64,000 bases of DNA from G958296245 sp965262055 (GTDB taxonomy: Bacteria; Chloroflexota; Dehalococcoidia; Lucifugimonadales; G958296245): NCBI GenBank assembly GCA_965262055.1, contig CBDHEI010000001.1:186001-250000 (forward strand), written 5' to 3'. The notes beneath the pieces were generated by a model. It searched no databases. It had not been told where the DNA came from and saw only the letters and a program-made list of their open reading frames with translations. Below are positions 43,050 through 52,947 of this stretch, one piece after another (within the stretch, counting starts at the first letter, position 1; the number at the start of each line of letters is the position of its first letter). The translations under genes were made by a program, and so were the position numbers.

Positions 43050-43349
43050 GGTCCGCCGTACCCTGCATCAACGCGGAGACAGTCCCTGCCGCCCTTGGGA
43101 TCAGTATTCCTGGTCACCGGGCTGACCGGATCAATCTCAACACTTGAGCCGAGGGCGTTGATAGGCTCACAGTCCATCCTGATCTCGAAGATGGTTCTGC
43201 CTACAGTGAACCTCGCCCACCATTTCCCACCACCACCTGCCTTCGGTGCAACACCCAGGAACACCATCCGGTGTAGCCGGTCGTGTATCATCCCCCCACA
43301 CCGGCGCACCTACCCCACATCTCCCACCACCCATGGAGGGTCCACCGCC
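43050..43349. other. Gene-free stretch with a possible decayed minus-strand frame
   Basis: A minus-strand frame of 124 codons (42935-43309) runs through here but overlaps the phosphotriesterase gene and has no recognised domain. Its middle (TIFEIRMDCEPINALGSSVEIDPVSPVT) reads like protein, so it may be a remnant. The region also holds the leader of the nitrilase gene, with GGAGGG at 43335. Confidence 0.35.
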
Positions 43350-44234
43350 ATGTACAAGCAAGTCCGGGCAACGGCCATAAGCATCAAGCCCAAGAGTTGG
43401 GACAAGCAGTCCAACGCCGACAAGGTTGAGCGGTTCGTCAGAGAGGCGGCAAAAGACGGCCCGGACCTCATCGTGACCCCCGAAGGGGTGCTCGAGGGCT
43501 ACGTGGCCAGTGAGGTATCCAAGAATCCTGAGCTTGCGCAGCGGATGCTCGACATCGCCGAGCCAATAGACGGGCCCTACGTCGACCGGTTCATGCGGCT
43601 GGCACAGGAGCTCGCGACCTGCCTCGTCTTCGGGTTCGCCGAGCGCATTGGCGACGAGGTCTACAACGCCGCAGTCTTCATAGACGACCGTGGCGACCTC
43701 TGCGGCAGGTACCACAAGACCCAGCTCGCCGAGGGTACCAGCGCCCCCTGGTTCTTCAACCGCGTCGGCAGGACGCTTCGCGCCTTCGACACACCGCTCG
43801 GCAGGGCCGGCATCCTCATCTGCAACGACCGCTGGAACCCGATGATAGCGCGTACCCTCGTCCTCGACGGTGCCCAGATGCTGCTCATCCCCTCCTACGG
43901 CATGAAGACCAAGCCCCAGAACGAGACCGTGCTGGCGCGCGCCCGCGAAAACGGCGTCCCCGTAGTCGAGGCCAACGTCGGCGTCAACATGATTGTCAGC
44001 AAGGGCGAGATCGTCGGATACAAGTGGGGCAACGACCAGATCACCACCGCCGTCATCGACGTTCCCGCATGGCCGTCCACCGCTGCCGCCCGCGAATACG
44101 AACGCCAATACATGGACATGCAGACTCCCGAGATGGAGCGCCGTTACCGCGAGTGGCAGAAGTCGCTGCGCGGCGAAGAGAATCTCGTTAGCCGCGCCAG
44201 CATTGGAGGCCTGACGGCCGGCATCGCCGAGTGA
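43350..44234 (+). CDS. Carbon-nitrogen hydrolase (nitrilase superfamily)
   Basis: 294 residues from ATG 43350. Triad: Glu in DLIVTPEGVLEGYV, Lys in GRYHKTQLAEG, and Cys in GILICNDRWNPMIAR. The C-N-D-R-W form is seen in amidase and N-carbamoyl hydrolase relatives. An open frame extends upstream to 43095, but the conserved part begins at MYKQVRATAISIKP. It is followed 28 bp later by the TIM-barrel protein, so the pair is likely co-transcribed. Confidence 0.86.
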   Translation: MYKQVRATAISIKPKSWDKQSNADKVERFVREAAKDGPDLIVTPEGVLEGYVASEVSKNPELAQRMLDIAEPIDGPYVDRFMRLAQELATCLVFGFAERIGDEVYNAAVFIDDRGDLCGRYHKTQLAEGTSAPWFFNRVGRTLRAFDTPLGRAGILICNDRWNPMIARTLVLDGAQMLLIPSYGMKTKPQNETVLARARENGVPVVEANVGVNMIVSKGEIVGYKWGNDQITTAVIDVPAWPSTAAAREYERQYMDMQTPEMERRYREWQKSLRGEENLVSRASIGGLTAGIAE

Positions 44235-44262
44235 GGCTGCGTCCCTAACGGAGGTATTTCCA

Positions 44263-45891
44263 ATGCCGTCCGCCGACAGATACCGCCCCATCATCTTCAC
44301 CGACGACGCCTCGATGCTGAGCGTCAACGAGCCCCCTCTTTCCCTCGACAGGGTCCGTGAGCAGATGATCGAGCCGCTGGAAGGCACGCCCGCGAGCCTC
44401 TGGTGGAGCGTGGGCGACCACGAGGTGTTCCACCACGAGACTGAGATCGGCGAGATCATCGGCGACGGCATCGACGACTTCGAGAAGTACGACTACTTCC
44501 ACTCCTTCTCAGCCGCCCAGTTCAAGAGGGTCTCCGACAACACGCGCCATCTTATAGAGACGACCGGCGGCCCGCTGACCACCCTCATCGGCATGTGCCG
44601 TGAGGCCGGCATCGAGTTCTTCCCACGCGTCCGCATGAACAGCCACTACCGCAAGGACCCCTCTACACCGGACTACGGCCGCTTTCGCCGTGATCACCCG
44701 GAGCTGCTCATCGGGCGCCCGGGGGAAGACATCCCGGTAGGCAGCCACGAGTGGCACATCAGGACCGGCCTCAACTACGCCTTTCCTGAGGTCCGCCGCT
44801 TCATGGCCTCCATCGTCACCGAGCTCTTCACGCGCTTCGACGTGGACGGCGTGGAGATGGACTTCAACCGCCACCCGGCCTTCTTCAGACCTGACGAGGC
44901 TGCGGCCCATAGCTACCTGATGACCGACCTGGTGCGACACGTGCGGCGCCGCATGGACGAGGTGGGCGCGGCCCGCGGCAAACGCATACTCCTGGCCGTC
45001 CGCGTCCCGCCGACGCTGGCTGACTCCCGGAGAGTCGGCCTGGACGTCCGGCAGTGGATCGCCGAAGGACTGGTCGACATCGTCACCGCCGGCATCGGCT
45101 TCGTCCTCTTCGATCTGCCGATCAGGGAGTTCGTAGAGGCCGCCAGGGGGACGGGCGTCAAGGTCTACGGCTGCATGGAGGCGCTTCGTCCCTCGGTGGA
45201 CAAACGTGTCATGAGGGCCATGGCCAAGCGGTGCTGGGACGCCGGGGCCGACGGCGTATATCTCTACAACTTCTTCCCCCTGCCCGGCGAATGGAGACGC
45301 CCCATCCTCAACGAGATCGCAGACCCCGACAGGCTGGAGCGCCTGGACGCCCGGTACGAGCTCGACAGCAGGGACTGGACCGGCCTCACCGGCGAGCACG
45401 CCGCGCTCGTGGGCTCCCACCTGGCCGCCTTCCAGGGCGCAATGCCCAGGCTCCAGCTACCCGTCACCCTGCACGACACCTTGACCGGCGTGGGTGCGGT
45501 CATCCAGTTCGACATCGCCCACAAGATCGAGGCTGCCCGCGCGGATGGCTCTCTGCGCGGCTGCGCCCTCGGCCTGAGACTCCAAGGCCTTACCCAGGAC
45601 GACACCCTGTCCGTCACGCTCAACGGCCACCACCTCCCCTGGGAAACCGCCAACGTCTCCTTCGACGGCTGGCCCCAGATGCACCTGGACGGCGACGCCT
45701 TCGACACCTACCCAAGCCGCGTAGTCGAGCGGGTCCACAACGGCGTGGAGGTCGTCTTCCCAATACCCTGCCCGCCCCTCAAGTACGGCAAGAACGAACT
45801 GGAAGTCCGCCTGCTCCGCAACAACAACCCACCCGCTCAAAACGTCGTCCTGGAAGGCGTCCACATAACGATCGCATATGAGCCCTCCTAA
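44263..45891 (+). CDS. Glycoside-hydrolase-like TIM-barrel protein of unknown specificity
   Basis: 542 residues from ATG 44263, after GGAGGTATTTCCA. The first 370 residues fit a (beta/alpha)8 barrel: REAGIEFFPRVRMNSHY, FDVDGVEMDFNRHPAFF near 196-212 (Glu and Asp at a strand end, the place of glycosidase acids), and GADGVYLYNFFPLP. The last 150 residues are beta-rich (VSFDGWPQMHLDGDAF ... KYGKNELEVRL). No signal peptide is seen, so it acts inside the cell. I do not recognise a named family beyond GH-like; the substrate is unknown. Confidence 0.65.
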   Translation: MPSADRYRPIIFTDDASMLSVNEPPLSLDRVREQMIEPLEGTPASLWWSVGDHEVFHHETEIGEIIGDGIDDFEKYDYFHSFSAAQFKRVSDNTRHLIETTGGPLTTLIGMCREAGIEFFPRVRMNSHYRKDPSTPDYGRFRRDHPELLIGRPGEDIPVGSHEWHIRTGLNYAFPEVRRFMASIVTELFTRFDVDGVEMDFNRHPAFFRPDEAAAHSYLMTDLVRHVRRRMDEVGAARGKRILLAVRVPPTLADSRRVGLDVRQWIAEGLVDIVTAGIGFVLFDLPIREFVEAARGTGVKVYGCMEALRPSVDKRVMRAMAKRCWDAGADGVYLYNFFPLPGEWRRPILNEIADPDRLERLDARYELDSRDWTGLTGEHAALVGSHLAAFQGAMPRLQLPVTLHDTLTGVGAVIQFDIAHKIEAARADGSLRGCALGLRLQGLTQDDTLSVTLNGHHLPWETANVSFDGWPQMHLDGDAFDTYPSRVVERVHNGVEVVFPIPCPPLKYGKNELEVRLLRNNNPPAQNVVLEGVHITIAYEPS

Positions 45892-45927
45892 TACCTATTC
45901 GTTCTGACTACATCGCCAATTCAGTTC

Positions 45928-45951
45928 GTAGGGGCGGGTTTCAAACCCGCC
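45928..45951. repeat. REP-like palindromic repeat, copy 3
   Basis: GTAGGGGCGGGTTTC then AAACCCGCC, a near-perfect hairpin, between the TIM-barrel gene and the restriction-modification gene. The rest of 45892-46126 shows nothing recognisable. Confidence 0.65.
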
Positions 45952-46126
45952 TTCCCCGGTCATTGCCTCAGAATGCGAACCCTGTTCACGTATACATGGC
46001 GGCGCCACGGCGACTCCGTATAGCATGCTTGCAGACGGCCAATATGGCCAGCGGTTGTGACGTTCCCCCATCCGCCAGGGGAATACCCAGATCGGGGGTT
46101 CAAGACGCCCCCCGCTGCGCTACAGT

Positions 46127-49100
46127 ATGGGCATGCCAGCAACCGCGGCTAAGCTCACCACCATAGTCGAGGCCTACCTCGACGACCTTCGCCGCATCCG
46201 CGCGTCTGGCGGCGCGACCGGCGAGCGCTCTTACTATCCGCCCCTGAACAACCTCCTCGCCGCAGTTGGTGCAACGCTAAAGCCCAAGGTCTTCTGCGTC
46301 GGCGAGCTGGCACAGCAGGGCGCGGGACACCCCGACTTCGGACTCCACGCAGCCAAACAATTGCAGCGGGGAAGGCCCCGCGAGGGCCAGCTCCCCGAGT
46401 GCGGCGTCGTCGAGGTCAAACCAGCCGGCGACGACGCGTGGCTTACCGCCGACAGCGCGCAGGTGACCAAGTACTGGAATAAGTACCGCCTGGTCCTCGT
46501 CACCAACACCCGCGACTTCGTGCTGCTCGGCGAGGACTCCGCGGGCAACCCAACCAGGCTGGAGACCTTCCGGCTCGCCCGGACACAGGACGAGTTCGAG
46601 TCCCGGCTCGAAAAGCCCCGCGCCTTCGCCCGTGAAGTCGGCCCCGCCCTCGGCGAGTACCTATGCCGCGCACTCTCCCACCGCGCAACCCTCGTCGAGC
46701 CCAGGGACCTCGCCTGGCTGCTAGCCTCCTACGCCCGCGACGGCCTGGCCCGCGTCGAGGCGGCCGGCGACGCGCCATCGCTCCATACCGTGCGCACGGC
46801 GTTGGAGGAGGCCCTCGGCGTCCGCTTCGAGGGCGACCGGGGCGCGGCCTTCTTCCGCTCAACCCTCGTCCAGACACTCTTCTACGGCGTCTTCTCCGCA
46901 TGGGTGCTCTGGGCACGGCAGACTCCGGCGCCCACTGGCCGGTTCAACTGGCATGAGGCCGTCTGGCACCTCCGCGCACCCGTGCTCAGGGCGCTCTTCC
47001 AGCAGCTCTCCGACCCCGGACGCCTCCAGCCCCTGGGCCTCGTCGAGGTCCTCGACTGGACCGCCGCTGCCCTGGACCGCGTCGACCGCGCCGCATTCTT
47101 CGACCGGTTCAACGAGGGCGAGGCCGTACCCTACTTCTACGAGCCCTTCCTGGAGGCCTTCGACCCCGCCCTCCGCAAGCAGCTCGGCGTCTGGTACACC
47201 CCCGCCGAGGTGGTGCGCTATATGGTCGCCCGCGTCGACCGCGCCCTGAAGGACGACCTGGGCATCGCCGACGGCCTGGCCGCCGATAACGTCTACGTCC
47301 TCGACCCATGCTGCGGCACCGGCGCATACCTCGCAGAGGTCCTGCGCCGCATCGCCGACAACCTCCAGGACCGCGGCCTCGGCGCACTCACAGGTGCCCA
47401 CGTGAAGCGGGCGGTCACCGAGCGCGTCTTCGGCTTTGAGATCATGCCCGCGCCCTTCGTCGTCGCACACCTCCAGGTCGGGCTCACCATGCAGGCCCTC
47501 GACGCCCCGCTGGCCGACGACGGGGACGAGCGCGCCGGCATCTTCCTCACCAACGCCCTCACCGGATGGGAGCCCACCGTCCAGAAGCCGCTCCCCTTCC
47601 CCGAGCTGGAGGAGGAGCGCGACCGCGCCGAACGCGTCAAGCAGGACTCGCCCATACTCGTGATACTCGGCAATCCCCCCTACAACGGCTTCGCGGGCAT
47701 GGCCGTGGACGAGGAGCGCGAGCTTTCGACCGCCTACCGGACGACCAGGCGTGTGCGGCGGCCCGAGGGCCAGGGACTGAACGACCTATACGTCCGCTTT
47801 TTCCGCATGGCCGAGAGACGAATTGCCGAGAAGACGGGCCGCGGCGTCGTCTGCTTCATCTCCAACTACTCGTGGCTCGACGGCCTCTCCTTCACCGGCA
47901 TGAGGGAGCGCTACCTGGAGGCGTTCGACGCAATCCGCATCGACTGCCTCAACGGCGACAAGTACAAGACCGGCAAGACGACGCCCGACGGCCACACCGA
48001 CCCCAGCATCTTCTCGACCCCGGAGGACCCGGTAGGCATCCAGGTCGGCACCGCAATCACTACGCTGGTCCGCAACGCCGACCACTCCCCAACGAAGTCC
48101 GTCGGCTTCCGCCACCTCTGGGGCCAGACCAAGCTCGAGCAGTTGGACAAGACGGCCGAGACCGCGCCGGAGACCCTCTACGAAAATGTCTCGCCGCCCC
48201 TGCCGCTGGGCCTGCCATTCGCGCCCATAGCGGTCGGCGAAGGCTGGCACGACTGGCCGGCGCTGCCCGATCTATTCCCTGTCTCATTCCCGGGAGTCAA
48301 GACCAGCCGGGACTCGTTTTTGGTCGACGTCGACCTTGACCGGCTGAAGGCGCGGGTCTCGGACTACTTCGATGCTGACCTAAGCGACGAGGAGACAGCA
48401 CGCCGCTATCCAACCGTGATGAATAACAGGGCGAGGTTCAACGCCCGCGCGGTCCGTGACGCACTGCTTAGGCGCGGCGGCCCCGCAGGTACTGGCTTTA
48501 GTCGCTACTCCTACCGACCATTCGATACGCGTTGGCTTTACTGGGAGCCGGATACGAAGCTGCTCGACGAGAAGCGCGCCGACTACCAGCCGCATGTATT
48601 CGAGGGGAACCCGTGGTTGGTTCTCCAGAATAAGGCTCGCCCCGAATTGTCACCTCCTTTAGTTATTTCAAATATCGGGGACCTAAATCAGATGAACAGT
48701 GGCATCTACTGCGTTCCCACATACCTCCGTGACGACGGACTCGGGATCGACATGACCGGTGCTCAGCGGCACCCCAACTTGTCACCTGCAGCACAACGCT
48801 ACCTCGAACGCCTGAACGCGACCGTCGAAGACCTCTTCCACCACGTCCTCGCCGTGCTCCACGACCCAGCCTATCGCGACACCAACGCCGACGCGCTGCG
48901 CATGGAGTGGCCGCGCATCCCCCTTCCGGGCTGGCCCGACGGCAGCAGCGACGGGGCGGCCGACGAGCTAGCCGCGTCCGCCGCGAGAGGCCGGAAGCTC
49001 GCCGCCCTTCTCGACCCAGACACCCCTGTTCCAGGCGTCACCGAGGGTAAACTGCGCCCCGAGATCGCCGCCGTAGCCGTCCCGTCCACCACCGGCGGCG

Positions 49101-49516
49101 GCAACATGACGGGCGACGACTTCGCGCTAACGGCGAGCTGGGGCCACTTCGGACAGGGCGACGCCGTCATGCCCGGCCAGGGCCGCGTAGTCGAGCGCCC
49201 CCGCACCGCATCCGAAACAGCCGCCCTGGGACAGGCCGCCCCCACCCTCGGCGACACCACTTTCGACATCTACCTAAACGACCGCGCCTACTGGCGCAAC
49301 GTCCCCGCCGCCGTATGGCACTACAAGCTAGGCGGCTACCAGGTCCTAAAGAAGTGGCTCTCCTACCGCGAGCACAAGGTCCTCGCCCGCCCCCTCCTCC
49401 CCGAAGAAGTCCAACACTTCACCAACACCACCCGCCGCATCACCGCGATATTGGACGTAGTGAGTGAGAATTCGTGTGCGTGCGCGGCGCATTCTTCGCG
49501 GCCGTCAGCTGCCTAG
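46127..49516 (+). CDS. Single-chain restriction-modification enzyme (Type IIG/ISP-like, no helicase)
   Basis: 1129 residues. N-terminal PD-(D/E)xK nuclease: GHPDFGL near 67-73 and GVVEVKPAG near 93-101. Gamma-type adenine methyltransferase: DPCCGTGAYLAEVL (motif I, near 393) and VILGNPPYNGF (motif IV, near 512). A target-recognition/ISP-type C-terminal region follows (RYSYRPFDTRWLYWEPDTKLLDEKR; GYQVLKKWLSYREHKVL). It would methylate adenine in its site and cut unmodified DNA. No helicase motifs are visible, unlike LlaGI-type ISP enzymes. After ITAIL the last 20 residues look out of place, so the extreme C-terminus may have shifted frame. Start ATG 46127 or 46133. Confidence 0.85.
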   Translation: MGMPATAAKLTTIVEAYLDDLRRIRASGGATGERSYYPPLNNLLAAVGATLKPKVFCVGELAQQGAGHPDFGLHAAKQLQRGRPREGQLPECGVVEVKPAGDDAWLTADSAQVTKYWNKYRLVLVTNTRDFVLLGEDSAGNPTRLETFRLARTQDEFESRLEKPRAFAREVGPALGEYLCRALSHRATLVEPRDLAWLLASYARDGLARVEAAGDAPSLHTVRTALEEALGVRFEGDRGAAFFRSTLVQTLFYGVFSAWVLWARQTPAPTGRFNWHEAVWHLRAPVLRALFQQLSDPGRLQPLGLVEVLDWTAAALDRVDRAAFFDRFNEGEAVPYFYEPFLEAFDPALRKQLGVWYTPAEVVRYMVARVDRALKDDLGIADGLAADNVYVLDPCCGTGAYLAEVLRRIADNLQDRGLGALTGAHVKRAVTERVFGFEIMPAPFVVAHLQVGLTMQALDAPLADDGDERAGIFLTNALTGWEPTVQKPLPFPELEEERDRAERVKQDSPILVILGNPPYNGFAGMAVDEERELSTAYRTTRRVRRPEGQGLNDLYVRFFRMAERRIAEKTGRGVVCFISNYSWLDGLSFTGMRERYLEAFDAIRIDCLNGDKYKTGKTTPDGHTDPSIFSTPEDPVGIQVGTAITTLVRNADHSPTKSVGFRHLWGQTKLEQLDKTAETAPETLYENVSPPLPLGLPFAPIAVGEGWHDWPALPDLFPVSFPGVKTSRDSFLVDVDLDRLKARVSDYFDADLSDEETARRYPTVMNNRARFNARAVRDALLRRGGPAGTGFSRYSYRPFDTRWLYWEPDTKLLDEKRADYQPHVFEGNPWLVLQNKARPELSPPLVISNIGDLNQMNSGIYCVPTYLRDDGLGIDMTGAQRHPNLSPAAQRYLERLNATVEDLFHHVLAVLHDPAYRDTNADALRMEWPRIPLPGWPDGSSDGAADELAASAARGRKLAALLDPDTPVPGVTEGKLRPEIAAVAVPSTTGGGNMTGDDFALTASWGHFGQGDAVMPGQGRVVERPRTASETAALGQAAPTLGDTTFDIYLNDRAYWRNVPAAVWHYKLGGYQVLKKWLSYREHKVLARPLLPEEVQHFTNTTRRITAILDVVSENSCACAAHSSRPSAA

Positions 49517-49684
49517 GAGAGGGCGGTGCATCATGGCGACATGGCTACGAAGTTGAGCATCCTATACTATACTGATGCCAGCGAAGCTCTTCTGAAGGCG
49601 CTGGGGGACTAGCAGCCCACTCAAGCATGAACATTGCCGGTGGGACATACCGAGAGCGGGTACAGAGTATGCGGAGCGAATTGC

Positions 49685-50548
49685 ATGAATGCCGGACATG
49701 ACGTTCTGAACCACGACCAGGGTGAACCGAATCGGGGTTCTGGGCTCTACGTCGACGTGGAGAATTTCCAATTTGACTGCCAGGCCATGATTCAAAGCCT
49801 AGTCGAGAACTGGCCAACCGGCGCCCCTACGCCGTCACGCCTAACCCTCTATGTGCGGGCCGACCAAGTTGAATTGTGGCGGCTATGGGCCTCAAGTCGT
49901 TTCTGTAATCTGGATGTTGCCGTCCATGGTACGCAGCATTTCAGCATGAGCTCGTCCAAGAATTCTGCTGACATAGCAATCGCCACCAACGCGATGGCTG
50001 ACTTGATTCTCAAGAGGATCACCCATGTCACGGTGTTCAGTGACGACAGCGACTTTATCTCGCTGTACGCTGCGATCCGCGACGAACCTGACATCCAACT
50101 AGCCGATGGGAGGGTGCCATTCCTATGGGTCGTGACCGACCGAGAAGGCTCGTTGTCCACCACGGTTAGGCAATTCTTCCCGCGCGACCAACTGCATACG
50201 GTCGCGATCGAGCGTAGCGATGCCCAGAACACCGAGCCCTCGGAATCACCGAATACCAAGCCGGTACAAAGTCACCCGGAACGCGCTAAGGACGTCTGGG
50301 CTGAAATGGCGCAGTCAGTTCTAAGAGACATGCCAGTCGGACCATTCAAGAGCACCGACTGCCAACCGGTAATCGAGAGACACTGGCCCAAGCATCCACT
50401 GGCCCGCGCTGGCGGGTCCCCGTTTGGTATAGAGTTCAAGAACAACATCTGGCCGGTCCTTGAGAAGCTAGGAGTGAAGATAAGGAACCCGGGGAAGAAG
50501 CCGGTTCAATATGAGATGACCGCTGAGGCAAAGAATGCATTAGCGTGA
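49685..50548 (+). CDS. NYN-domain nuclease-like protein with a C-terminal OST-HTH/LOTUS-like domain
   Basis: 287 residues from ATG 49685 (MNAGHDVLNHDQGEPNRGSG). NYN acidic residues: Asp24 in LYVDVENFQF, Asp96 in NSADIAIATNAMADL, and Asp120-Asp123 in TVFSDDSDFISLY. A linker rich in Ser/Pro is followed by a winged-helix region (PVGPFKSTDCQPVIERHWPKHPLARAGGSPFGIEFKNNIWPVLEKLGVKI, about 212-285), as in OST-HTH RNA-binding modules. A longer frame starts at 49634. It lies just after the restriction-modification gene, and its GC content is lower than its neighbours'. An RNA-cutting role in defence is possible, inferred from place and fold. Confidence 0.78.
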   Translation: MNAGHDVLNHDQGEPNRGSGLYVDVENFQFDCQAMIQSLVENWPTGAPTPSRLTLYVRADQVELWRLWASSRFCNLDVAVHGTQHFSMSSSKNSADIAIATNAMADLILKRITHVTVFSDDSDFISLYAAIRDEPDIQLADGRVPFLWVVTDREGSLSTTVRQFFPRDQLHTVAIERSDAQNTEPSESPNTKPVQSHPERAKDVWAEMAQSVLRDMPVGPFKSTDCQPVIERHWPKHPLARAGGSPFGIEFKNNIWPVLEKLGVKIRNPGKKPVQYEMTAEAKNALA

Positions 50549-50627
50549 TCCAAAGAGTGGGGCCTCCCCCAGCCCCGGACAGCAAATGCGCCTCTTCAAG
50601 AGTCGGAAGGGACCTGAACACGATTGA

Positions 50628-52375
50628 CCCACATTTCCCATATCAACCCTGCAGGGCTTGCCGTAATCAGCAACAGCGATACCCGATGTAGCCGAATAGC
50701 AGAGCACAGTGGTTATCATGAGTGCTAGACTGGTCGTGAGCGACTACTCTAGTTCTTGATAACGTACCCACTCAGGAGGCACCCAATGGGTGAAAGCACC
50801 AACCCCCGCGCCACGCTCCGTTTCGACCGACGTGTACGGTTGGAGTTTCGCGGCGCTACCATCACCTCGGACGCTGGGCTGCTGGCCTGCCGCGAGTTGG
50901 ACGATGCACTGGGGCTGACGGAGACGGCGAATGAGTGTCTGCAGGAGAGCCGTGGCGGTCGTAACGTGCAGCACCGATTGGTGGGCCTTCTCAGGCAGTC
51001 GGTGTACAGTCGTCTGGCGGGCTACGAGGATACCAACGACGCTGAACGGTTGGCCCAGGACCCGACGATGCGGGTAGTCGTTGGACGGCGAGGTGGTCCT
51101 GAGAGACCGGCCGCCAGCACCAACACCATCAGCCGGTTCGAGACCGAGGTGCTTACCCAAGACGGCAACGTGGAAGGGTTGGGCCGAGTGAACGCTACGT
51201 GGGTGGACCGGGCGATGACGCACACAGCGCACCGGCGGGTGATCTTGGACATGGACAGTTCGGAGAGTCCGGTACATGGAGGACAGGAGGGAGCGTCGTA
51301 CAACGGTCACTTTGGGAGCACGTGCTATCACCCTTTGTTCGTGTTCAACCAGTTCGGTGACTGCGAGGGGGCGATGCTCCGTGCGGGGAACGTACATAGC
51401 GCGCACAGGTGGCGTGATGTATTGGATCCGATCCTGTCCCGCTACGGGGCGACAGGAGTGCGGCGGTACTTTCGTGCCGATGCCGCATTCGCCAAGCCGG
51501 ACATCTATGAGTACCTCGAGGAGCGGCACGTCCTTTACGCTATAAGACTCCCCGGCAACGAGGTGCTGCAACGGGAGATCGCCCCTCTGCTCAGGAGGCC
51601 TGTGGGGAGGCCGCCGAAGCGTCCAGTGATCCTATACGACGACTTCTGGTATCGTGCCGGGAGTTGGGACCGCGCTCGGCGGGTGGTGGCCAAGGTGGAG
51701 TGGCATAGGGGAGAGCTGTTCCCCCGGGTGGGCTTCATAGTCACGAGCATGACGGCTGGCCCCGAAGGAGTGGTGCGATTCTACAATGGTCGCGGGACAG
51801 CCGAGCAGTGGATCAAGGAGGGGAAGTACGCGCTGAACTGGACTCGGCTGTCGTGCCATCGGTTCGTGGCCAACCGGGTGCGTCTATCTCTGTTCGTCCT
51901 GGCGTACAACCTTGGGAACTTCCTTCGCCGGCTGTGTCTGCCCAAGGCGGTCAAGCACTGGTCGCTGCGGAGCGTGCAGGTCAAGCTGATCAAGATGGGA
52001 GGCCGTCTGGTGCGGCACTCCCGGTGGTTGATCTTTCAGTTATCCGAGATGTCGGTTCCTCGACGGTTGTTCCAGGGAGTGTTGGATCGTATCGGCCGGT
52101 TATCGCCGGCGCCAAGCTGAGGGAGGGTACAACCACGATCTTGCCAAGAGGGGGAGAGCGCTCCAGGGAGTCGCCTTGTCTTCAATGCGCTTTCACCCCA
52201 CTGGCAGGGGACACGAGGACGATGAAGACGGACAAGAAGGGTGCTCTACGACTGCAAACGCATCTCTTATCGGATAGACCGGCGATTGACTGGCCTTGCA
52301 GGACCTGACTATGATGCTAACATCTCGTTTGGGCTGCCCCTTGAGCCTGAAGACTCCCAATATGGGAAATCCCGG
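50628..52375 (+). mobile_element. IS-C copy 2 (1748 bp)
   Basis: Inverted repeats CCCACATTTCCCATATC at 50628-50644 and ATATGGGAAATCCCGG at 52360-52375; target duplication TTGA at 50624-50627 and 52376-52379. The three extra bases over copy 1 are one codon in the transposase gene. Confidence 0.9.
50786..52120 (+). CDS. IS1380-family transposase (IS-C copy 2)
   Basis: 444 residues from ATG 50786, after CAGGAGGCACCCA. Nearly identical to the protein at 30793-32124; differences include VVVGRRGGPERP for VVVGDRGIDRP and VDRAMTHTAHR for VDGAMSRTPHR. All catalytic segments are present, so it appears functional. Confidence 0.9.
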   Translation: MGESTNPRATLRFDRRVRLEFRGATITSDAGLLACRELDDALGLTETANECLQESRGGRNVQHRLVGLLRQSVYSRLAGYEDTNDAERLAQDPTMRVVVGRRGGPERPAASTNTISRFETEVLTQDGNVEGLGRVNATWVDRAMTHTAHRRVILDMDSSESPVHGGQEGASYNGHFGSTCYHPLFVFNQFGDCEGAMLRAGNVHSAHRWRDVLDPILSRYGATGVRRYFRADAAFAKPDIYEYLEERHVLYAIRLPGNEVLQREIAPLLRRPVGRPPKRPVILYDDFWYRAGSWDRARRVVAKVEWHRGELFPRVGFIVTSMTAGPEGVVRFYNGRGTAEQWIKEGKYALNWTRLSCHRFVANRVRLSLFVLAYNLGNFLRRLCLPKAVKHWSLRSVQVKLIKMGGRLVRHSRWLIFQLSEMSVPRRLFQGVLDRIGRLSPAPS

Positions 52376-52947
52376 TTGAAGAACTGAAGCCCAAATTTGA
52401 GGATATTCGTCAGCTTCTAAATGCCGGCCATACTATCAGCAGTGATCAAGGAATGTCCGACGAGGCCTGCGGTTACTACACCATAGCCTTAGGTCACATG
52501 GAGACCCTTGTTGAGGAAGTTGAGAAAAAGCAAGGGCACAGCGTGATGGACGCGCTTAAGCGTGTGGGGAATGTTGCCAATTCCCCCGAAGGGGCTGGGG
52601 TCATTGGAGGAGTTGTAGCAGGAACCTCAATACCAACTCTTGTCACGGGACTTGGAGGATTTGGAATAGCTGCCGGCGGAACCGCATTTGGAGTCGCTGG
52701 GTTGGCCGGTGCTGCGGCGGCAACAGGCGGAGTAGCACTCGCTGGCGCGGCTGGGGCTTATCTGGTCTACAAGGGTGGTGCTGCAACGCTGAAGACTGAG
52801 TTGGGACAGAGAGCGAAAGGCCAAGTTGTAACGACAGGCAAAGAAGCTTTTGAACAGGCAAAAGCAGTCGGACACGGGGTGCGTGATGGCTTTGGAAGAG
52901 CCCGAGACAGGTTCTCCAAATCCGATGAGGATCTGCCCAAGCAGTAG
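52376..52947 (+). CDS. Glycine/alanine-rich membrane protein, 5' end disturbed by IS-C
   Basis: The frame is open from the IS-C junction (IEELKPKFEDIRQLLNAGHTISSD) and has its first ATG at 52453 (MSDEACGYYTIALGHMETL, 164 residues). A helical head is followed by a long glycine-zipper-like hydrophobic stretch (GVIGGVVAGTSIPTLVTGLGGFGIAAGG ... AAAATGGVALAGAAGAYLVYKGG, about residues 48-108 from 52453) and a charged tail. Such zippers oligomerise in membranes. Upstream of the element, ATG 50586 opens MRLFKSRKGPEHD in a neighbouring frame; this may be the lost start. Function unknown. Confidence 0.5.

Noticed and set aside
42935..43309. 124-codon minus-strand frame overlapping the phosphotriesterase gene
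   Set aside because: No recognised family and a 115-base overlap with a solid gene; kept only as a possible remnant.
21454..45951. The three GTAGGGGCGGGTTTC palindromes as a CRISPR array
   Set aside because: They are thousands of bases apart, single, and have no regular spacers; no cas gene is present. No CRISPR array was seen anywhere in the window.
46127..49516. BREX or DISARM methyltransferase component
   Set aside because: The N-terminal nuclease core and ISP-type C-terminal region point to a self-contained restriction enzyme, and no BREX or DISARM partner genes flank it.
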